Both the position numbers and the translations under genes were made by a program. A DNA stretch of 64,000 nt from Litoribacter populi (lineage in GTDB: Bacteria > Bacteroidota > Bacteroidia > Cytophagales > Cyclobacteriaceae), in NCBI RefSeq assembly GCF_007483685.1, contig NZ_VMKN01000001.1, positions 248,001 through 312,000 on the forward strand, in the 5' to 3' direction. The notes beneath the pieces were generated by a model. It was not told the DNA's origin, ran no database searches, and saw only the letters and a list, made by a program, of their open reading frames with translations. Each line of letters starts with the position of its first letter. Positions within the stretch are counted from its first letter, which is position 1. Positions 34,470 through 44,620 of the stretch are shown piece after piece.

Positions 34470-36902
34470 TTAATTCTTGTTTTTCACCCACTTTTCCAAC
34501 CACTCATGTTGCTCATGAAGTGTGTGGAGGATAGACTCCATAGAGGCATACCCATGACTTTCATGTGGAAGAAACACTAAACGTGTGGTTGCGCCATGGC
34601 CTTTTAAGGCATTGTAATAACGGTCACTTTGGATAGGGAATGTTCCAGAGTTGTTATCGGCTTCTCCATGTATCAATAGAATTGGAGTTTTTACCTTGTG
34701 TGCATTCATGAATGGAGACATAGTATTATATATCTCTGGTGCTTCCCAATACGTTCTTTGCTCATACTGGAATCCAAATGGTGTCAAAGTTCTATTGTAA
34801 GCACCACTTCTTGCAATACCCGCGGCAAACAAATCAGTATGCGACAATAAATTAGCCGTCATAAATGCGCCATAGGAGTGGCCTCCAACTGCTACTCTAT
34901 CACGATCACCAATGCCCCTTTCAGCAATATAATCGATTGCGGCTTCTGCGTTGGCCACTAACTGATCCACAAAATAGTCATTTGGCTCCTCGTCACCTTC
35001 GCCAACAATCGGCATCTCGGTACGGTCCATCACTGCATAACCCTGAGTTACCCAATAAAGGGGGGAGCCCCAGCTTAATCTCGTAAACTCATATTTTGAG
35101 CCTCTTACTTGTGCTGCTGTTGCTGCAGACTTGTATTCACGAGGATATGCCCACATCAATACCGGCAATGGGCCGTCATTTTCTGAGTCATAACCTTCAG
35201 GGGTATAAATTGTAGCAGAAAGGTTCAAGCCGTCATTTCTCTCATAAGTAACCAACTCTCTATTGATGCCCTTCAAAGATTCGTAAGGATGCTCAAAATC
35301 TGTGATCTGTATTGGAGCAATTCTTTTTCTAGTATTTCTGATCCAATAGTTTGGCTGCTCTTCAGTGCTTTCCCGGACGGTGATAAATTCACTGCCATCG
35401 GTGCTAATGACCTTAGCCACTCTTTCGTAATAAGGTGCCTCACTTCTCCAAAGGATCTCCTCTTTGCCATCTTTTACATTTAATGTGGATAAGTAGGGCA
35501 TACTGCCCTCAGGAGAGCCACCTTCGCTGGACATGAAAATTTTATCTCCTTTTCTGTGGATAACTGATCTACCATATTGGTTGTCAATAAATAATGGGCT
35601 TCCCGGATCATTGTAAATGTCGTCATAGGAACGCTCAACGATGACTTTTTCCTTTTCTCCAGGTTTGGAAGGGTTGATAAGGGAGCGCTTCTCTTGTCTG
35701 GAAGCAAACCATCTTTCATTCAAAATGGCAAATTTGTCATCTGACCAATTAATCCCTGCAAATCTAAGTGAAGTTGTAGCAAGTTTAGTTTTCTCTCCAT
35801 TAAATGGGGCTTCCTGCATATAGACCACATCTCTTTCTTCAATGTCTTCTCTTGGGTCTCCTCCATCTTGAGCTTCCGCCCAGTAGAGCGTAGCAGGCTT
35901 GTCTGCTCTCCAATTGATAGATCTAGGACCCGTGACTGTCGCATCGAAACCTGTTGGTCTCACTTCATCCAATGGTATTTCTGCTAAAGTTTTCACTTTG
36001 TTACCTTCTCTATCTAAGATTTCCACATTATAAGGGAATCTTGATGCTGGCACGAGATAGGAGAATGGTTTTTGGATGGTTTCTACCATAAAATATTCGC
36101 CATCTGGTGAAGGGCTCACAGATTTGATCATACCCGACTCGCCAATTTCCTGTTTTCCGCCATCTAGATCAAACACCATCAACTTACTGTCCATGTAATA
36201 GGCCAAGAGATCCTCATCATGCGGATTTTGAAGCAAATCTTGGTAAGTTCTAGATGGAGCAGCATCGCCAGTGGACTGTTGAATAGTCGGCCCTTTTGGG
36301 GCTAGGGGTGCCTTAGGTTCTTCACCTCTTTCGGGGTTGACTGCCTTTACTAATATTCTGTTGTCTGGAAGCCATTGAATGGAGCGTCCGTAAACCTGGT
36401 TTACCAGATTGCTGGCCAGCTCTTTTGCCTCAAGGGTAGACAAATCTGCCACCCAAAGGCTTATGCCTTCACCTGTAGTGTGGGTAAATGCCAGATATTT
36501 CTCATCTGGGGAAACACTGATGTTGCCTATTTTAGGATTTTCGGGAAGTCCCGAAATACTTTGAGCTTCATTGTCCTTGATTTTTTTGAATTTTATGTTG
36601 TTGAACGAGGAGGTTCTGCTCTGCCCATTGGTGGCAGGGTTGATCCGTATGCCCCCGATTCTAAGTTCTGGCTGGGCCAAGTCTTCGATAGAGCCATATC
36701 CGGCTCTTTCAAGAAGCAACATGAAGTCGCCACTTTTGCTAAAAGTAACTGCTGGGGTCACTGGAGCTTTTACCAATTCCTCGATTTCACTTGGAGGAGT
36801 TTGATAGCTGGATTCCTGTGCCTGGACATATTGGGATGAAATTCCCAAAGCCACACACAAGACCAAGCTTACTTTTCTAAGTAAAGTAGTTTTTATAATC
36901 AT
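34470..36902 (-). CDS. S9-family serine peptidase (glutamyl-endopeptidase-like)
   Basis: The 810-aa protein has a signal peptide ending near VQAQ, a beta-propeller-like N-terminal half, and an alpha/beta-hydrolase half. The catalytic residues are visible: Ser in GGHSYGAFM, Asp in HGEADNNSG and His in LPHESHGY. The block RTYWEAPEIYNTMSPFMNAHKV is typical of the S9D glutamyl-endopeptidase branch. It probably trims peptides in the periplasm. Upstream on its 5' side lies copy 3 of the MITE-like repeat. Confidence 0.95.
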   Translation of the reverse strand: MIIKTTLLRKVSLVLCVALGISSQYVQAQESSYQTPPSEIEELVKAPVTPAVTFSKSGDFMLLLERAGYGSIEDLAQPELRIGGIRINPATNGQSRTSSFNNIKFKKIKDNEAQSISGLPENPKIGNISVSPDEKYLAFTHTTGEGISLWVADLSTLEAKELASNLVNQVYGRSIQWLPDNRILVKAVNPERGEEPKAPLAPKGPTIQQSTGDAAPSRTYQDLLQNPHDEDLLAYYMDSKLMVFDLDGGKQEIGESGMIKSVSPSPDGEYFMVETIQKPFSYLVPASRFPYNVEILDREGNKVKTLAEIPLDEVRPTGFDATVTGPRSINWRADKPATLYWAEAQDGGDPREDIEERDVVYMQEAPFNGEKTKLATTSLRFAGINWSDDKFAILNERWFASRQEKRSLINPSKPGEKEKVIVERSYDDIYNDPGSPLFIDNQYGRSVIHRKGDKIFMSSEGGSPEGSMPYLSTLNVKDGKEEILWRSEAPYYERVAKVISTDGSEFITVRESTEEQPNYWIRNTRKRIAPIQITDFEHPYESLKGINRELVTYERNDGLNLSATIYTPEGYDSENDGPLPVLMWAYPREYKSAATAAQVRGSKYEFTRLSWGSPLYWVTQGYAVMDRTEMPIVGEGDEEPNDYFVDQLVANAEAAIDYIAERGIGDRDRVAVGGHSYGAFMTANLLSHTDLFAAGIARSGAYNRTLTPFGFQYEQRTYWEAPEIYNTMSPFMNAHKVKTPILLIHGEADNNSGTFPIQSDRYYNALKGHGATTRLVFLPHESHGYASMESILHTLHEQHEWLEKWVKNKN

Positions 36903-36920
36903 ATATATTAAGTTTTATGA

Positions 36921-37013
36921 ATATCCGCAATGATGCCAGTAACCATTAATTTCTTGTTTAAGGAGCCGGAAGACCGAAGACCGAAGATAATCCTGGCAAT
37001 AAAGCGGATATAC
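36921..37013. repeat. MITE-like repeat element, copy 3
   Basis: It starts ATATCCGCAATGATGCCAG, has GAAGACCGAAGACCGAAG in the middle, and ends CTGGCAATAAAGCGGATA, an imperfect inverted repeat of the start. It lies 19 nt upstream of the S9 peptidase start, so it may carry part of that leader. Confidence 0.7.
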
Positions 37014-37105
37014 AAATTAAGTTTAATTCCAGTTTTTAAGATAATAAAAATCCGGCAAGAGGGGAGAGAAAATTTCCCCGATGGTGGGTTTAGGGGCTGA
37101 ACGGT

Positions 37106-37142
37106 CAAAAAAAAGCCGGACCCTTGTGGAAAGGCCCGGCTT
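37106..37142 (-). terminator. Rho-independent terminator of the GldJ-like gene
   Basis: The stem AAGCCGG...CCGGCTT with a further CC/GG pair is flanked by eight A on the plus strand (a T run on the minus strand). It lies about 20 nt past the stop of the 37163 gene. Confidence 0.8.
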
Positions 37143-37162
37143 CTAAAGTTTTTGTTTTTTTC

Positions 37163-38377
37163 TTATTTGTTTTCAGCACCTACTCTGATCATGGCGCAAC
37201 GGAACCCGATATGGTTGGTTGCTGAATCCTGGTGCATGAATCTTCTGGTACCTGGAGATAGCCAGTAAGCTACATCTTTCCATGAACCTCCTTTGTAAAC
37301 TCTAAAATTATCATCTATTAAAGAAGTACCATACGTAGACTCCTCATCATAGATTCCATCTCTTCTCAACGGGTTAAGGTCATCAAAATCCTGGAAGGAT
37401 AGCGGACGGTAAACATCTTGAACCCACTCGTTCATGTTTCCAGCCATGTTGTAAAGACCAAAGTCATTTGGAGGGAAATCATATACGTTGGTTGGGATGA
37501 TTTCACCATCGTTGGTCATGCCACCGGCGATACCTGCGTAATCACCACGACCTCGTTTGAAGTTGGCCAAGAAATCACCTTGTCTTCTTTTTCTCTTGAC
37601 ATTATACGGATTCCTCATACCTCTACCGTCCCAAGGATAAATTCTGCCATTTTCCTGATTTTCATCCAAATATTGGGTGCCAATCATTGCTTTGGCTGCA
37701 TATTCCCACTCAGCTTCGTTTGGAAGTCTGTATTGAGGAAGTACCACGCCTCTTTCGATTAGCTGATTTCTAGTTAGGGTAGTATCAAGTTTTTCTCTTT
37801 CTCTCATCAACTCATTTACCCGGATGGTTCTCCATTCAGAGTAAGCGTTTGCCTGAACCCAGCTTACACCGGCTACAGGGTAGTAGTTGAAACCTGGGTG
37901 ACGGAAATAGTAGGTGGAGTAAACGTCGTTGTAGGACATTGCTCCGGCCCAAACTCCCTCGTTTGGCTCTAAACGAAGTACGGAATCTTGGCTGACTCTC
38001 TTGCCCATGTCAAAGAGAAATTCTTTGTAGTCAAGGTTAGTTACTTCGGTTTCATCCATATAGAAGGAGGCGATTGTAACGGTTCTTTCGGTATTGTCTC
38101 TGAACGCCATCACATCCTGCTCCTGTGAGCCTATCACTGCACGTCCGCCTTGGATGAGTTTCAGTCTTGGCCCGACCACCTCTTTGTTGACTCGCACTAC
38201 CCTGAACTGGGTGGTGTCATTGTCATTAAAGCTGAAATCCGCACCTGTAGAGGCACTTTGTTTTCCAGGCTTTCCGGCTGTTCTTCTGCCATCCCTACTG
38301 CATGAAGACAAAGCTGTAACTGCCACTAAGGTCAGTACAGTTAAGATTAATCCTAAGTTTCTGTTTCCAAATATCAT
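37163..38377 (-). CDS. Gliding-motility-type lipoprotein with FGE-sulfatase domain (GldJ/GldK-like)
   Basis: The 404-aa protein is a lipoprotein (LSSC, Cys26) with a formylglycine-generating-enzyme-like domain: LIQGGRAVIGS, SFYMDETEVTN, YRLPNEAEWEYAA, YNMAGNMNEWVQDVY, KGGSWKD and FRCAMI. FGE-fold lipoproteins GldJ and GldK are part of the T9SS and gliding apparatus. The RHPGFNYYPVAGVSWVQANAYSEWRT segment is closer, in my memory, to GldJ. It probably supports export of T9SS cargo such as the product at 31537-34338. The GldJ versus GldK distinction is uncertain. Confidence 0.85.
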   Translation of the reverse strand: MIFGNRNLGLILTVLTLVAVTALSSCSRDGRRTAGKPGKQSASTGADFSFNDNDTTQFRVVRVNKEVVGPRLKLIQGGRAVIGSQEQDVMAFRDNTERTVTIASFYMDETEVTNLDYKEFLFDMGKRVSQDSVLRLEPNEGVWAGAMSYNDVYSTYYFRHPGFNYYPVAGVSWVQANAYSEWRTIRVNELMREREKLDTTLTRNQLIERGVVLPQYRLPNEAEWEYAAKAMIGTQYLDENQENGRIYPWDGRGMRNPYNVKRKRRQGDFLANFKRGRGDYAGIAGGMTNDGEIIPTNVYDFPPNDFGLYNMAGNMNEWVQDVYRPLSFQDFDDLNPLRRDGIYDEESTYGTSLIDDNFRVYKGGSWKDVAYWLSPGTRRFMHQDSATNHIGFRCAMIRVGAENK

Positions 38378-38556
38378 TTGACAATCAATTTTTGCTGCCT
38401 ATTAAAGTGCTAATATATAATCTATAAAACCGTATTACAACTAAAAGAATTTTTTGCTAAACGCCAAAAAACCTGAATATTTCCTATTCTTTGGAAATTT
38501 TGCATAAATATATGCTGAAATGACAAAATTTTACTTGTGAAAAAATTTCAAAAATT

Positions 38557-41500
38557 TCAGCTTTTCATATCGTGTAACCACTGCTTGGCTTTGCCCACTG
38601 AAGTTACTCCGCTGATAGTAAGTAACAAACGATTTTTGTGTTCTTTTATTTTACAAAATTTAGGCTGTGTCTGTATGTAACCCAAAACTTTGCCAAAAAT
38701 GTCTGATTTGAAATAAGATTCTCTCGTCGAGGGTACAAAATAGCATTTCATGACCCCGTTTTTCAAAACCAACTTCTCAAAACCGAGTTTTTCTGCCATC
38801 CACCTAAGCCTAACAGTTTCTAACAAAGACTTTACCACCTCAGGAATCTGTCCAAATCTATCCTGAAGGCTGTTGTTAAATTTCTCCAGCTCCTCTTCAG
38901 TTTTAATATTATCCAATTTTGAATACAAACTCAACCTTTCTGAAATATTTGATACGTAAGACTCCGGAATTAACAATTCCATGTCCGTTTCGATTACGCA
39001 ATCCTGCACCAAAATCTCTACTTTTTCCTTCAGGTCATCTTCAAACAAGGATGCAAATTCGTTTTCCTTCAATTCCTGAACGGCCTCATCAAGAATTTTG
39101 TGGTACATCTCAAAGCCCAAATCGGTGATAAACCCACTTTGCTCAGCTCCTAAAAGATTGCCGGCTCCGCGGATGTCGAGGTCACGCATAGCTACCTTGA
39201 AGCCATCTCCCAAGTCGGAAAATTCCTCCAAGGTCTGCAATCTCTTTCTAGCTTCGGAAGTTAAGCCTGAAGTTGGAGGAGTGAGAAGATAGCAGAAAGC
39301 CTTTTTATTGCTTCGGCCTACTCTTCCGCGCATTTGGTGGAGGTCACTCAGGCCAAACATGTGGGCCCGGTTTATAATAATAGTATTAGCATTTGGGATA
39401 TCCAAGCCGGATTCGATGATGTTGGTGGAAACTAAGACGTCATATTCACCTTCGATAAAGTCTACCATTACTTTTTCCAATTTCTTGCCATCCATTTGCC
39501 CATGCGCCCCAATTACTTTTGCATCTGGTACCAACCTCATGATAAGATTAGCGATACTGTCAATCTCTCCCACACGGTTGTGGACAAAGAAAACTTGCCC
39601 ACCCCTTCTTATTTCAAAGGCTACCGCATCGCGGATTACCTCTTCCTGAAACGTGTGGATTTCAGTGGTCACCGGCTGCCTGTTTGGTGGCGGGGTGGCA
39701 ATTACCGAAAGGTCTCTAGCTCCCATTAAGGAAAAATGCAGTGTTCTGGGGATTGGCGTTGCCGTCAGTGTGAGCACATCCACATTTACTCTTAATTCTT
39801 TGAGCTGGTCTTTGACTTTCACGCCAAATTTTTGCTCTTCATCTATAACCAACAATCCTAAATCGCGGAATTTAATATCCTTGTTGACAATACGGTGTGT
39901 GCCCACCAGGATGTCAATTTCTCCAGAGGTCACCTGTTTGGTGATTTCCTTAATTTCTTTTGTAGTGCGGAAACGGTTGATGTAATCCACCTTGACCGGA
40001 AAATCCTGAAGCCTTTCTTTGAATGTCTGGTAATGTTGCATGGCCAAAATGGTAGTAGGCACCAAAATAGCAACCTGCTTGCGATCGTTCACCGCTTTAA
40101 AGGCAGCGCGGATGGCAATCTCAGTTTTTCCAAAACCCACATCCCCACAGACCAATCTGTCCATGGGATACTGCTTTTCCATATCGGTTTTGACATCGCT
40201 TGTAGCTACGGCTTGATCGGGAGTGTCGTCATAGAGGAAGGAACTTTCCAATTCCACCTGCAATACGCTGTCGGGTTTATATTGATGACCCGATGCATTT
40301 CGCCTCTTGGCATACAGTGAAATAAGGTCTTTGGCAATGTCCTTGACCTTTTTCTTGACTTTGCTTTTCTTGTTTTCCCACTCCGGACTTCCGAGTTTGG
40401 ACATAGTAGGCGCGGTGCCTTCCTGTCCTGAGTATTTGGAAATCTTATGAAGGGAGTGGATGTTGACATAAAGCAAATCATCGTCGCGGAATATCAACCG
40501 GACTGCTTCCTGGAAATTGCCGTTAACATCGACCTTTTCCAATCCGGCAAACCTTCCGACTCCATAATCCACGTGAACTACGAAATCCCCTGGATTTAGT
40601 GATTTGAGTTCTTTTAAGGTGAGTGCTTTAGTTTTGCTAGCTTTTGCTTTTGTCTTATATCTATGATATCGATCGAAGATCTGGTGGTCAGTGTAACAGG
40701 CGATTTTTTGAGACTTATCCACAAATCCTTGACGGAGATTGATGGATAGTGTCTGCACTTTCAAGGTTGGGTCTAACTCTTCAAAGATATTAAGCAACCT
40801 TTCCATTTGCTTTTCACTTTCCGAGCAAATGATGTTTATAAAGCGTTTTTCGGCATTTTCTCCTAAGTTATCCACAAGCAAGTCAAAGTTTTTGTTGAAC
40901 GATGGCTGCGGGGAAACGTCAAATTCATAGGTTTTTTTGGCCGTGAGATAAAACTTGTTGCCAAACTCAATTTTGCAGAAAGGTTCTAATTGTATCTTGA
41001 AGGATTCTGCATTCTCAAATAGGTCTGCTGGTGGCGTGAGAAGCTTTTTCGGCTGTCCATCCTGGGTGAGACTTTCGTATTTATCCACAGTTTTCTGAAA
41101 AGCCGTATCCAGCATGTCCAAATTGAGCTGAAAGTCCTTGAACCAAAGGATGGTGTCTTTTGGCAGAAATTCGATAAAGGACTGCCTTACTTCCTGAAGC
41201 AACTTTGTCTGCACATTTGGGATGATGTTGATTTTGTCTATTTCAGCTATTGACAGCTGAGTTTCTGGGTCGAAAGTTCTTATGCTTTCTATTTCCCTCC
41301 CGAAAAGGTCGAGTCTGTAGGGCTCATCATGGGCAAAGGAAAAAATATCAATAATACCACCCCGTATGGCAAATTGGCCTGGCTCATATACAAAATCTGT
41401 TTTCTCAAAATCGTAAGTGGATAACAGTTCGGAAATGAATTCTAAATCAACTTTTTCGCCTATCTGAGCGGTAAAGGTGTTTTCCTTTAGTGATTTTTTG

Positions 41501-41904
41501 TTGATAACTTTTTCGAAAAGTGCCTCTGGATAGGTTACGATAAGTAATTTCCCTATATTCTTATCAGAAATGAGGTTGAGAATTTCTGCTCTCATGAGTA
41601 CGTTTGCATTTTCTACTTCATCATGCTGATAGGGTTTTTTATAGGAGGTTGGGAAAATGTAGATCTCATCATCAATCAATGAGGACAAATCACTCGCCAG
41701 ATAAGCCGCCTCTTCCTTGTCATGTGCCACGATAAGCTGATGAGCTGCTAACTGATTAAAAAGCGTTGAAGCCAGTATCATGTCCAAGCTTCCATAAACC
41801 CCTTTTAAATGCAAGGTGTCTCCCGTTGCTTTTTTAAGATCAGCAGCAATGGTTTTGAAAATCGGGTCGTGTTGATAGAGGGAAAGAAAAGCCTGTTTTT
41901 CCAA
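38557..41904 (-). CDS. mfd: Transcription-repair coupling factor Mfd
   Basis: Mfd displaces stalled RNA polymerase and recruits UvrA. The 1115-aa protein has the UvrB-homology N-terminus (FEKTDFVYEPGQFAIRGGIIDIFSF), the RNA-polymerase-interacting domain (LKSLNPGDFVVHVDYGVGRFAGLEKV), and a translocase with Walker A GDVGFGKTEIAIRAA, DEEQKFG and TATPIPRTLHFS. It ends with the TRCF C-terminal domain. Length and order are normal. A -7-like CAAAGTTA (minus TAACTTTG) lies at 41940-41947, without a well-spaced -33 element. Confidence 0.98.
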   Translation of the reverse strand: MEKQAFLSLYQHDPIFKTIAADLKKATGDTLHLKGVYGSLDMILASTLFNQLAAHQLIVAHDKEEAAYLASDLSSLIDDEIYIFPTSYKKPYQHDEVENANVLMRAEILNLISDKNIGKLLIVTYPEALFEKVINKKSLKENTFTAQIGEKVDLEFISELLSTYDFEKTDFVYEPGQFAIRGGIIDIFSFAHDEPYRLDLFGREIESIRTFDPETQLSIAEIDKINIIPNVQTKLLQEVRQSFIEFLPKDTILWFKDFQLNLDMLDTAFQKTVDKYESLTQDGQPKKLLTPPADLFENAESFKIQLEPFCKIEFGNKFYLTAKKTYEFDVSPQPSFNKNFDLLVDNLGENAEKRFINIICSESEKQMERLLNIFEELDPTLKVQTLSINLRQGFVDKSQKIACYTDHQIFDRYHRYKTKAKASKTKALTLKELKSLNPGDFVVHVDYGVGRFAGLEKVDVNGNFQEAVRLIFRDDDLLYVNIHSLHKISKYSGQEGTAPTMSKLGSPEWENKKSKVKKKVKDIAKDLISLYAKRRNASGHQYKPDSVLQVELESSFLYDDTPDQAVATSDVKTDMEKQYPMDRLVCGDVGFGKTEIAIRAAFKAVNDRKQVAILVPTTILAMQHYQTFKERLQDFPVKVDYINRFRTTKEIKEITKQVTSGEIDILVGTHRIVNKDIKFRDLGLLVIDEEQKFGVKVKDQLKELRVNVDVLTLTATPIPRTLHFSLMGARDLSVIATPPPNRQPVTTEIHTFQEEVIRDAVAFEIRRGGQVFFVHNRVGEIDSIANLIMRLVPDAKVIGAHGQMDGKKLEKVMVDFIEGEYDVLVSTNIIESGLDIPNANTIIINRAHMFGLSDLHQMRGRVGRSNKKAFCYLLTPPTSGLTSEARKRLQTLEEFSDLGDGFKVAMRDLDIRGAGNLLGAEQSGFITDLGFEMYHKILDEAVQELKENEFASLFEDDLKEKVEILVQDCVIETDMELLIPESYVSNISERLSLYSKLDNIKTEEELEKFNNSLQDRFGQIPEVVKSLLETVRLRWMAEKLGFEKLVLKNGVMKCYFVPSTRESYFKSDIFGKVLGYIQTQPKFCKIKEHKNRLLLTISGVTSVGKAKQWLHDMKS

Positions 41905-42037
41905 AGTATGTGGTTTTTGAGATTTAAAATCTTGTGGTGCAAAGTTAGGAAATCATTTTTTACAATAGTTTATCTCTCTGCTTCAGAACCTAAGTTGTTT
42001 TTAAATGTTTTATAAAGCGAAAGGAATGAATTAGAGC

Positions 42038-42637
42038 GTGGCTACTTGGTTTAAGAAAGTTGAAGATTTGCATCCCTACCAAACATTGGTTTATCTGGGG
42101 ATGTTCGGCAGTGGGTTGATATTTTTTTACCTCAGCATTGCCTTTATTTTTTCTTTTCAGCAGCAATTTGTTCTGCAGTCGTTTAAATTTCCAATTTCTT
42201 TTTTGGCAAGTCTCGGAGTAATGGTGGGAAGCGGTGTGGCGGCTTCAAAATTGTTAGACCTTTACATCCGAGATGAATTTTTCAAATTGAAGGAAATGGT
42301 CCTTAGTATGCTTCTACTGGGATTGATATTTACATTACTTCAGCTTTTAGGCTGGCTGGAGCTTCAGAGTATGGGAGTAAGGTTTAGGGGAGTGGCTTCG
42401 GAAAGCTATTTGTTTGTACTCACCGGCATTCACGCTATTCATTTATTGGGAGCTCTGGTTTTTGCGTTTCTACTTTTTGGACAATTGAAGTTGGCTTCTA
42501 AAGATCCCTTCAAAAGTATGCTTTTCATGGTGAATCCTTATGAGAAAATGAAAATCCGCCTTTTTGTACTTTATTGGTATTTTATGGATTTAATATGGGT
42601 TATACTTTTCCTTTTAATATTTGCCTCGTTTAATTAA
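42038..42637 (+). CDS. Cytochrome c oxidase subunit III-like protein (orphan)
   Basis: The 199-aa protein starts at GTG; the nearest in-frame upstream ATG is followed at once by a stop. It has about five transmembrane helices and subunit III hallmarks: HPYQTLVYLGMFGSGLIFFYLS, GIHAIHLLGALV and VLYWYFMDLIWVILFLL. No subunit I, II or IV gene is near. It could be an accessory copy or serve an oxidase encoded elsewhere. hflK follows after 56 nt on the same strand. Confidence 0.85.
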   Translation: MATWFKKVEDLHPYQTLVYLGMFGSGLIFFYLSIAFIFSFQQQFVLQSFKFPISFLASLGVMVGSGVAASKLLDLYIRDEFFKLKEMVLSMLLLGLIFTLLQLLGWLELQSMGVRFRGVASESYLFVLTGIHAIHLLGALVFAFLLFGQLKLASKDPFKSMLFMVNPYEKMKIRLFVLYWYFMDLIWVILFLLIFASFN

Positions 42638-42693
42638 CTTTTACCTGCATTTAGCAATTAATCATTACCTTCACCGAAAACAATAATTCGAAA

Positions 42694-43659
42694 ATGTCAG
42701 ATAGAGAGTATGAGATAAACATCAATCCGGATTGGATTAAGATGTATCTCGGCAAAATTGTAGTGGGCTTATTATTATTAGTGGGGATTTTCACCGCTGT
42801 CAAAACAGTCGGCCCGGAAGAAGAAGGCGTGGTAGTAAGGCTCGGTGAGTTTGACCGAGTAGTTATGCCTGGCCTTAATTTCATTTTTCCATACGGAATA
42901 GAAAGAATGCACAAGATTCCCGTTCAGCGGCAGTTGAAGCAAGAATTTGGTTTCAGGACCGAAACTTCAAGCCCACGTTCTGAGTATTCGAAAACTGCTT
43001 ATGGCGACGAATCGATGATGCTGACCGGCGACCTTAATCTAACTGATGTGGAATGGGTGGTGCAATACAGGATCATTGACTCCTACAAGTTTTTGTTCCG
43101 CGTGAGAAATGCAGAAAAAACGCTTCGTGATATGTCTGAGGCAGCTATGAGAAAAATTGTGGGAGACCACACGGTAAATGAGGTTCTTACAGTGGGAAGA
43201 CAACAAATTGCCACGAGTGTGGAAGTGTTGCTTCAGGAGTTGTGCGATGAATATGAAAATGGCATCCGCATCGACCAGGTAGTACTTCAGGATGTGAACC
43301 CTCCGGATCCAGTAAAACCTTCCTTCAATGCAGTTAACCAAGCCCAACAGGAAAGGGAAACCCTAATCAATCAAGCCGAGGCTGAATACAACCGAGTGAT
43401 TCCAAGGGCTCGAGGGGAGGCCGATGAGACGATTCAACTTGCCGAAGCTTTTGCCTTAAACCGGGTAAACCGAGCACGAGGTGAGTCCGATAGATTCAAT
43501 TCACTTTTTGAGGCCTATCAGAAGGCGCCAGAAGTGACCAAGCAGCGGATTTATTTGGAGACAATGGAAAAAATTCTTCCGAATATCGGTAACAAGGTCA
43601 TCACTGACGAGAAAGGCAACAATGTCTTGCCACTTTTAAACCTGGATAAAAAGAATTGA
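42694..43659 (+). CDS. hflK: Protease modulator HflK
   Basis: HflK and HflC form a membrane ring around the FtsH protease and limit its activity. The 321-aa protein has an N-terminal membrane helix (about 20-40) and the SPFH domain (GVVVRLGEFDRVVMPGLNF, LTGDLNLTDVEWVVQYRI). A long charged coiled coil (QAQQERETLINQAEAEYNRV) follows. hflC follows after 1 nt, so the two are translated together. Confidence 0.95.
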   Translation: MSDREYEININPDWIKMYLGKIVVGLLLLVGIFTAVKTVGPEEEGVVVRLGEFDRVVMPGLNFIFPYGIERMHKIPVQRQLKQEFGFRTETSSPRSEYSKTAYGDESMMLTGDLNLTDVEWVVQYRIIDSYKFLFRVRNAEKTLRDMSEAAMRKIVGDHTVNEVLTVGRQQIATSVEVLLQELCDEYENGIRIDQVVLQDVNPPDPVKPSFNAVNQAQQERETLINQAEAEYNRVIPRARGEADETIQLAEAFALNRVNRARGESDRFNSLFEAYQKAPEVTKQRIYLETMEKILPNIGNKVITDEKGNNVLPLLNLDKKN

Positions 43660-43660
43660 T

Positions 43661-44599
43661 ATGAGAAGGAATAAAATAGGTTGGATCGTATTAACTGTAG
43701 CAGGACTGATAGTACTGACCAGCAGTATTTATATATTGGATGAAACCCAACAGGCCATTGTGACGCAATTTGGAAAGCCAGTGGGGCAGCCAAGGACGAG
43801 CCCAGGACTGCATTTTAAGACTCCGTTTGTCCACAAGGTTCAGTTTTTCGACAAACGATTCTTGGAATGGGATGGAGACAGAAACCAGGTGCCGACTAAA
43901 GACAAGAAATTCATCTTTGTGGATACTTATGCCCGTTGGGAAATAACGGATCCATTACAGTTTTTCATCAGGCTCCGTGATGAGCGGTCGGCTCAGTCTA
44001 GGCTTGATGATATTTTAGATGGAGAGACAAGAAATGCCATTGCAAGTCATGAGCTTTTGGACTTGGTGAGATCTACAAACCGGGAGCCCGAAGTAACGGA
44101 AGATTTTATGGAAGAGATTGAAATTTTGGAAGACATTGGGGTAGGTAGAGGCCAGATTGAGACCATAATTCTGGAAAAAGCCAATCAACGGACCACAGAT
44201 CTTGGAGTGAGAATTTTGGATTTCAGGTTTAAGCGGATGAACTATGTGGACGAGGTAAGAGACCGGGTTTATGATAGGATGATAAGTGAGCGAAACCGGA
44301 TTGCTGACCAATTTAGATCAGAAGGTCAAGGTGAGGCAAGGAAGATCGAAGGAAACAAAGAGCGGGATTTGGCCAAAATCCAATCAGAAGCTTTTAGAGA
44401 GGCTGAGGAGATTAAAGGTAGGGCTGATGCTGAAGCCACTAATATCTATGCTTCTGCTTATAATAAGAACAGGCAATCTGTAGAGCTTTACAAGTTTTTG
44501 AGAACCATGGAAAGTTTCGAGAAATCCATGGATGACAAGACTAGTTTAATAATTTCAACAGACAGTGAGTTCTTCAAATATTTGAACAAGTTGCCTTAA
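43661..44599 (+). CDS. hflC: Protease modulator HflC
   Basis: This is the partner of HflK. The 312-aa protein has an N-terminal helix (IVLTVAGLIVLTSSIYIL), the SPFH domain (QQAIVTQFGKPVG, DTYARWEITDPLQFF), IRILDFRFKRMNYV-type strands and a coiled-coil with SERNRIADQFRSEGQGEARKI. It lies in one transcript with hflK and ends at a strong terminator. Confidence 0.95.
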   Translation: MRRNKIGWIVLTVAGLIVLTSSIYILDETQQAIVTQFGKPVGQPRTSPGLHFKTPFVHKVQFFDKRFLEWDGDRNQVPTKDKKFIFVDTYARWEITDPLQFFIRLRDERSAQSRLDDILDGETRNAIASHELLDLVRSTNREPEVTEDFMEEIEILEDIGVGRGQIETIILEKANQRTTDLGVRILDFRFKRMNYVDEVRDRVYDRMISERNRIADQFRSEGQGEARKIEGNKERDLAKIQSEAFREAEEIKGRADAEATNIYASAYNKNRQSVELYKFLRTMESFEKSMDDKTSLIISTDSEFFKYLNKLP

Positions 44600-44620
44600 T
44601 AATATCTGGGCCAAAATTAT

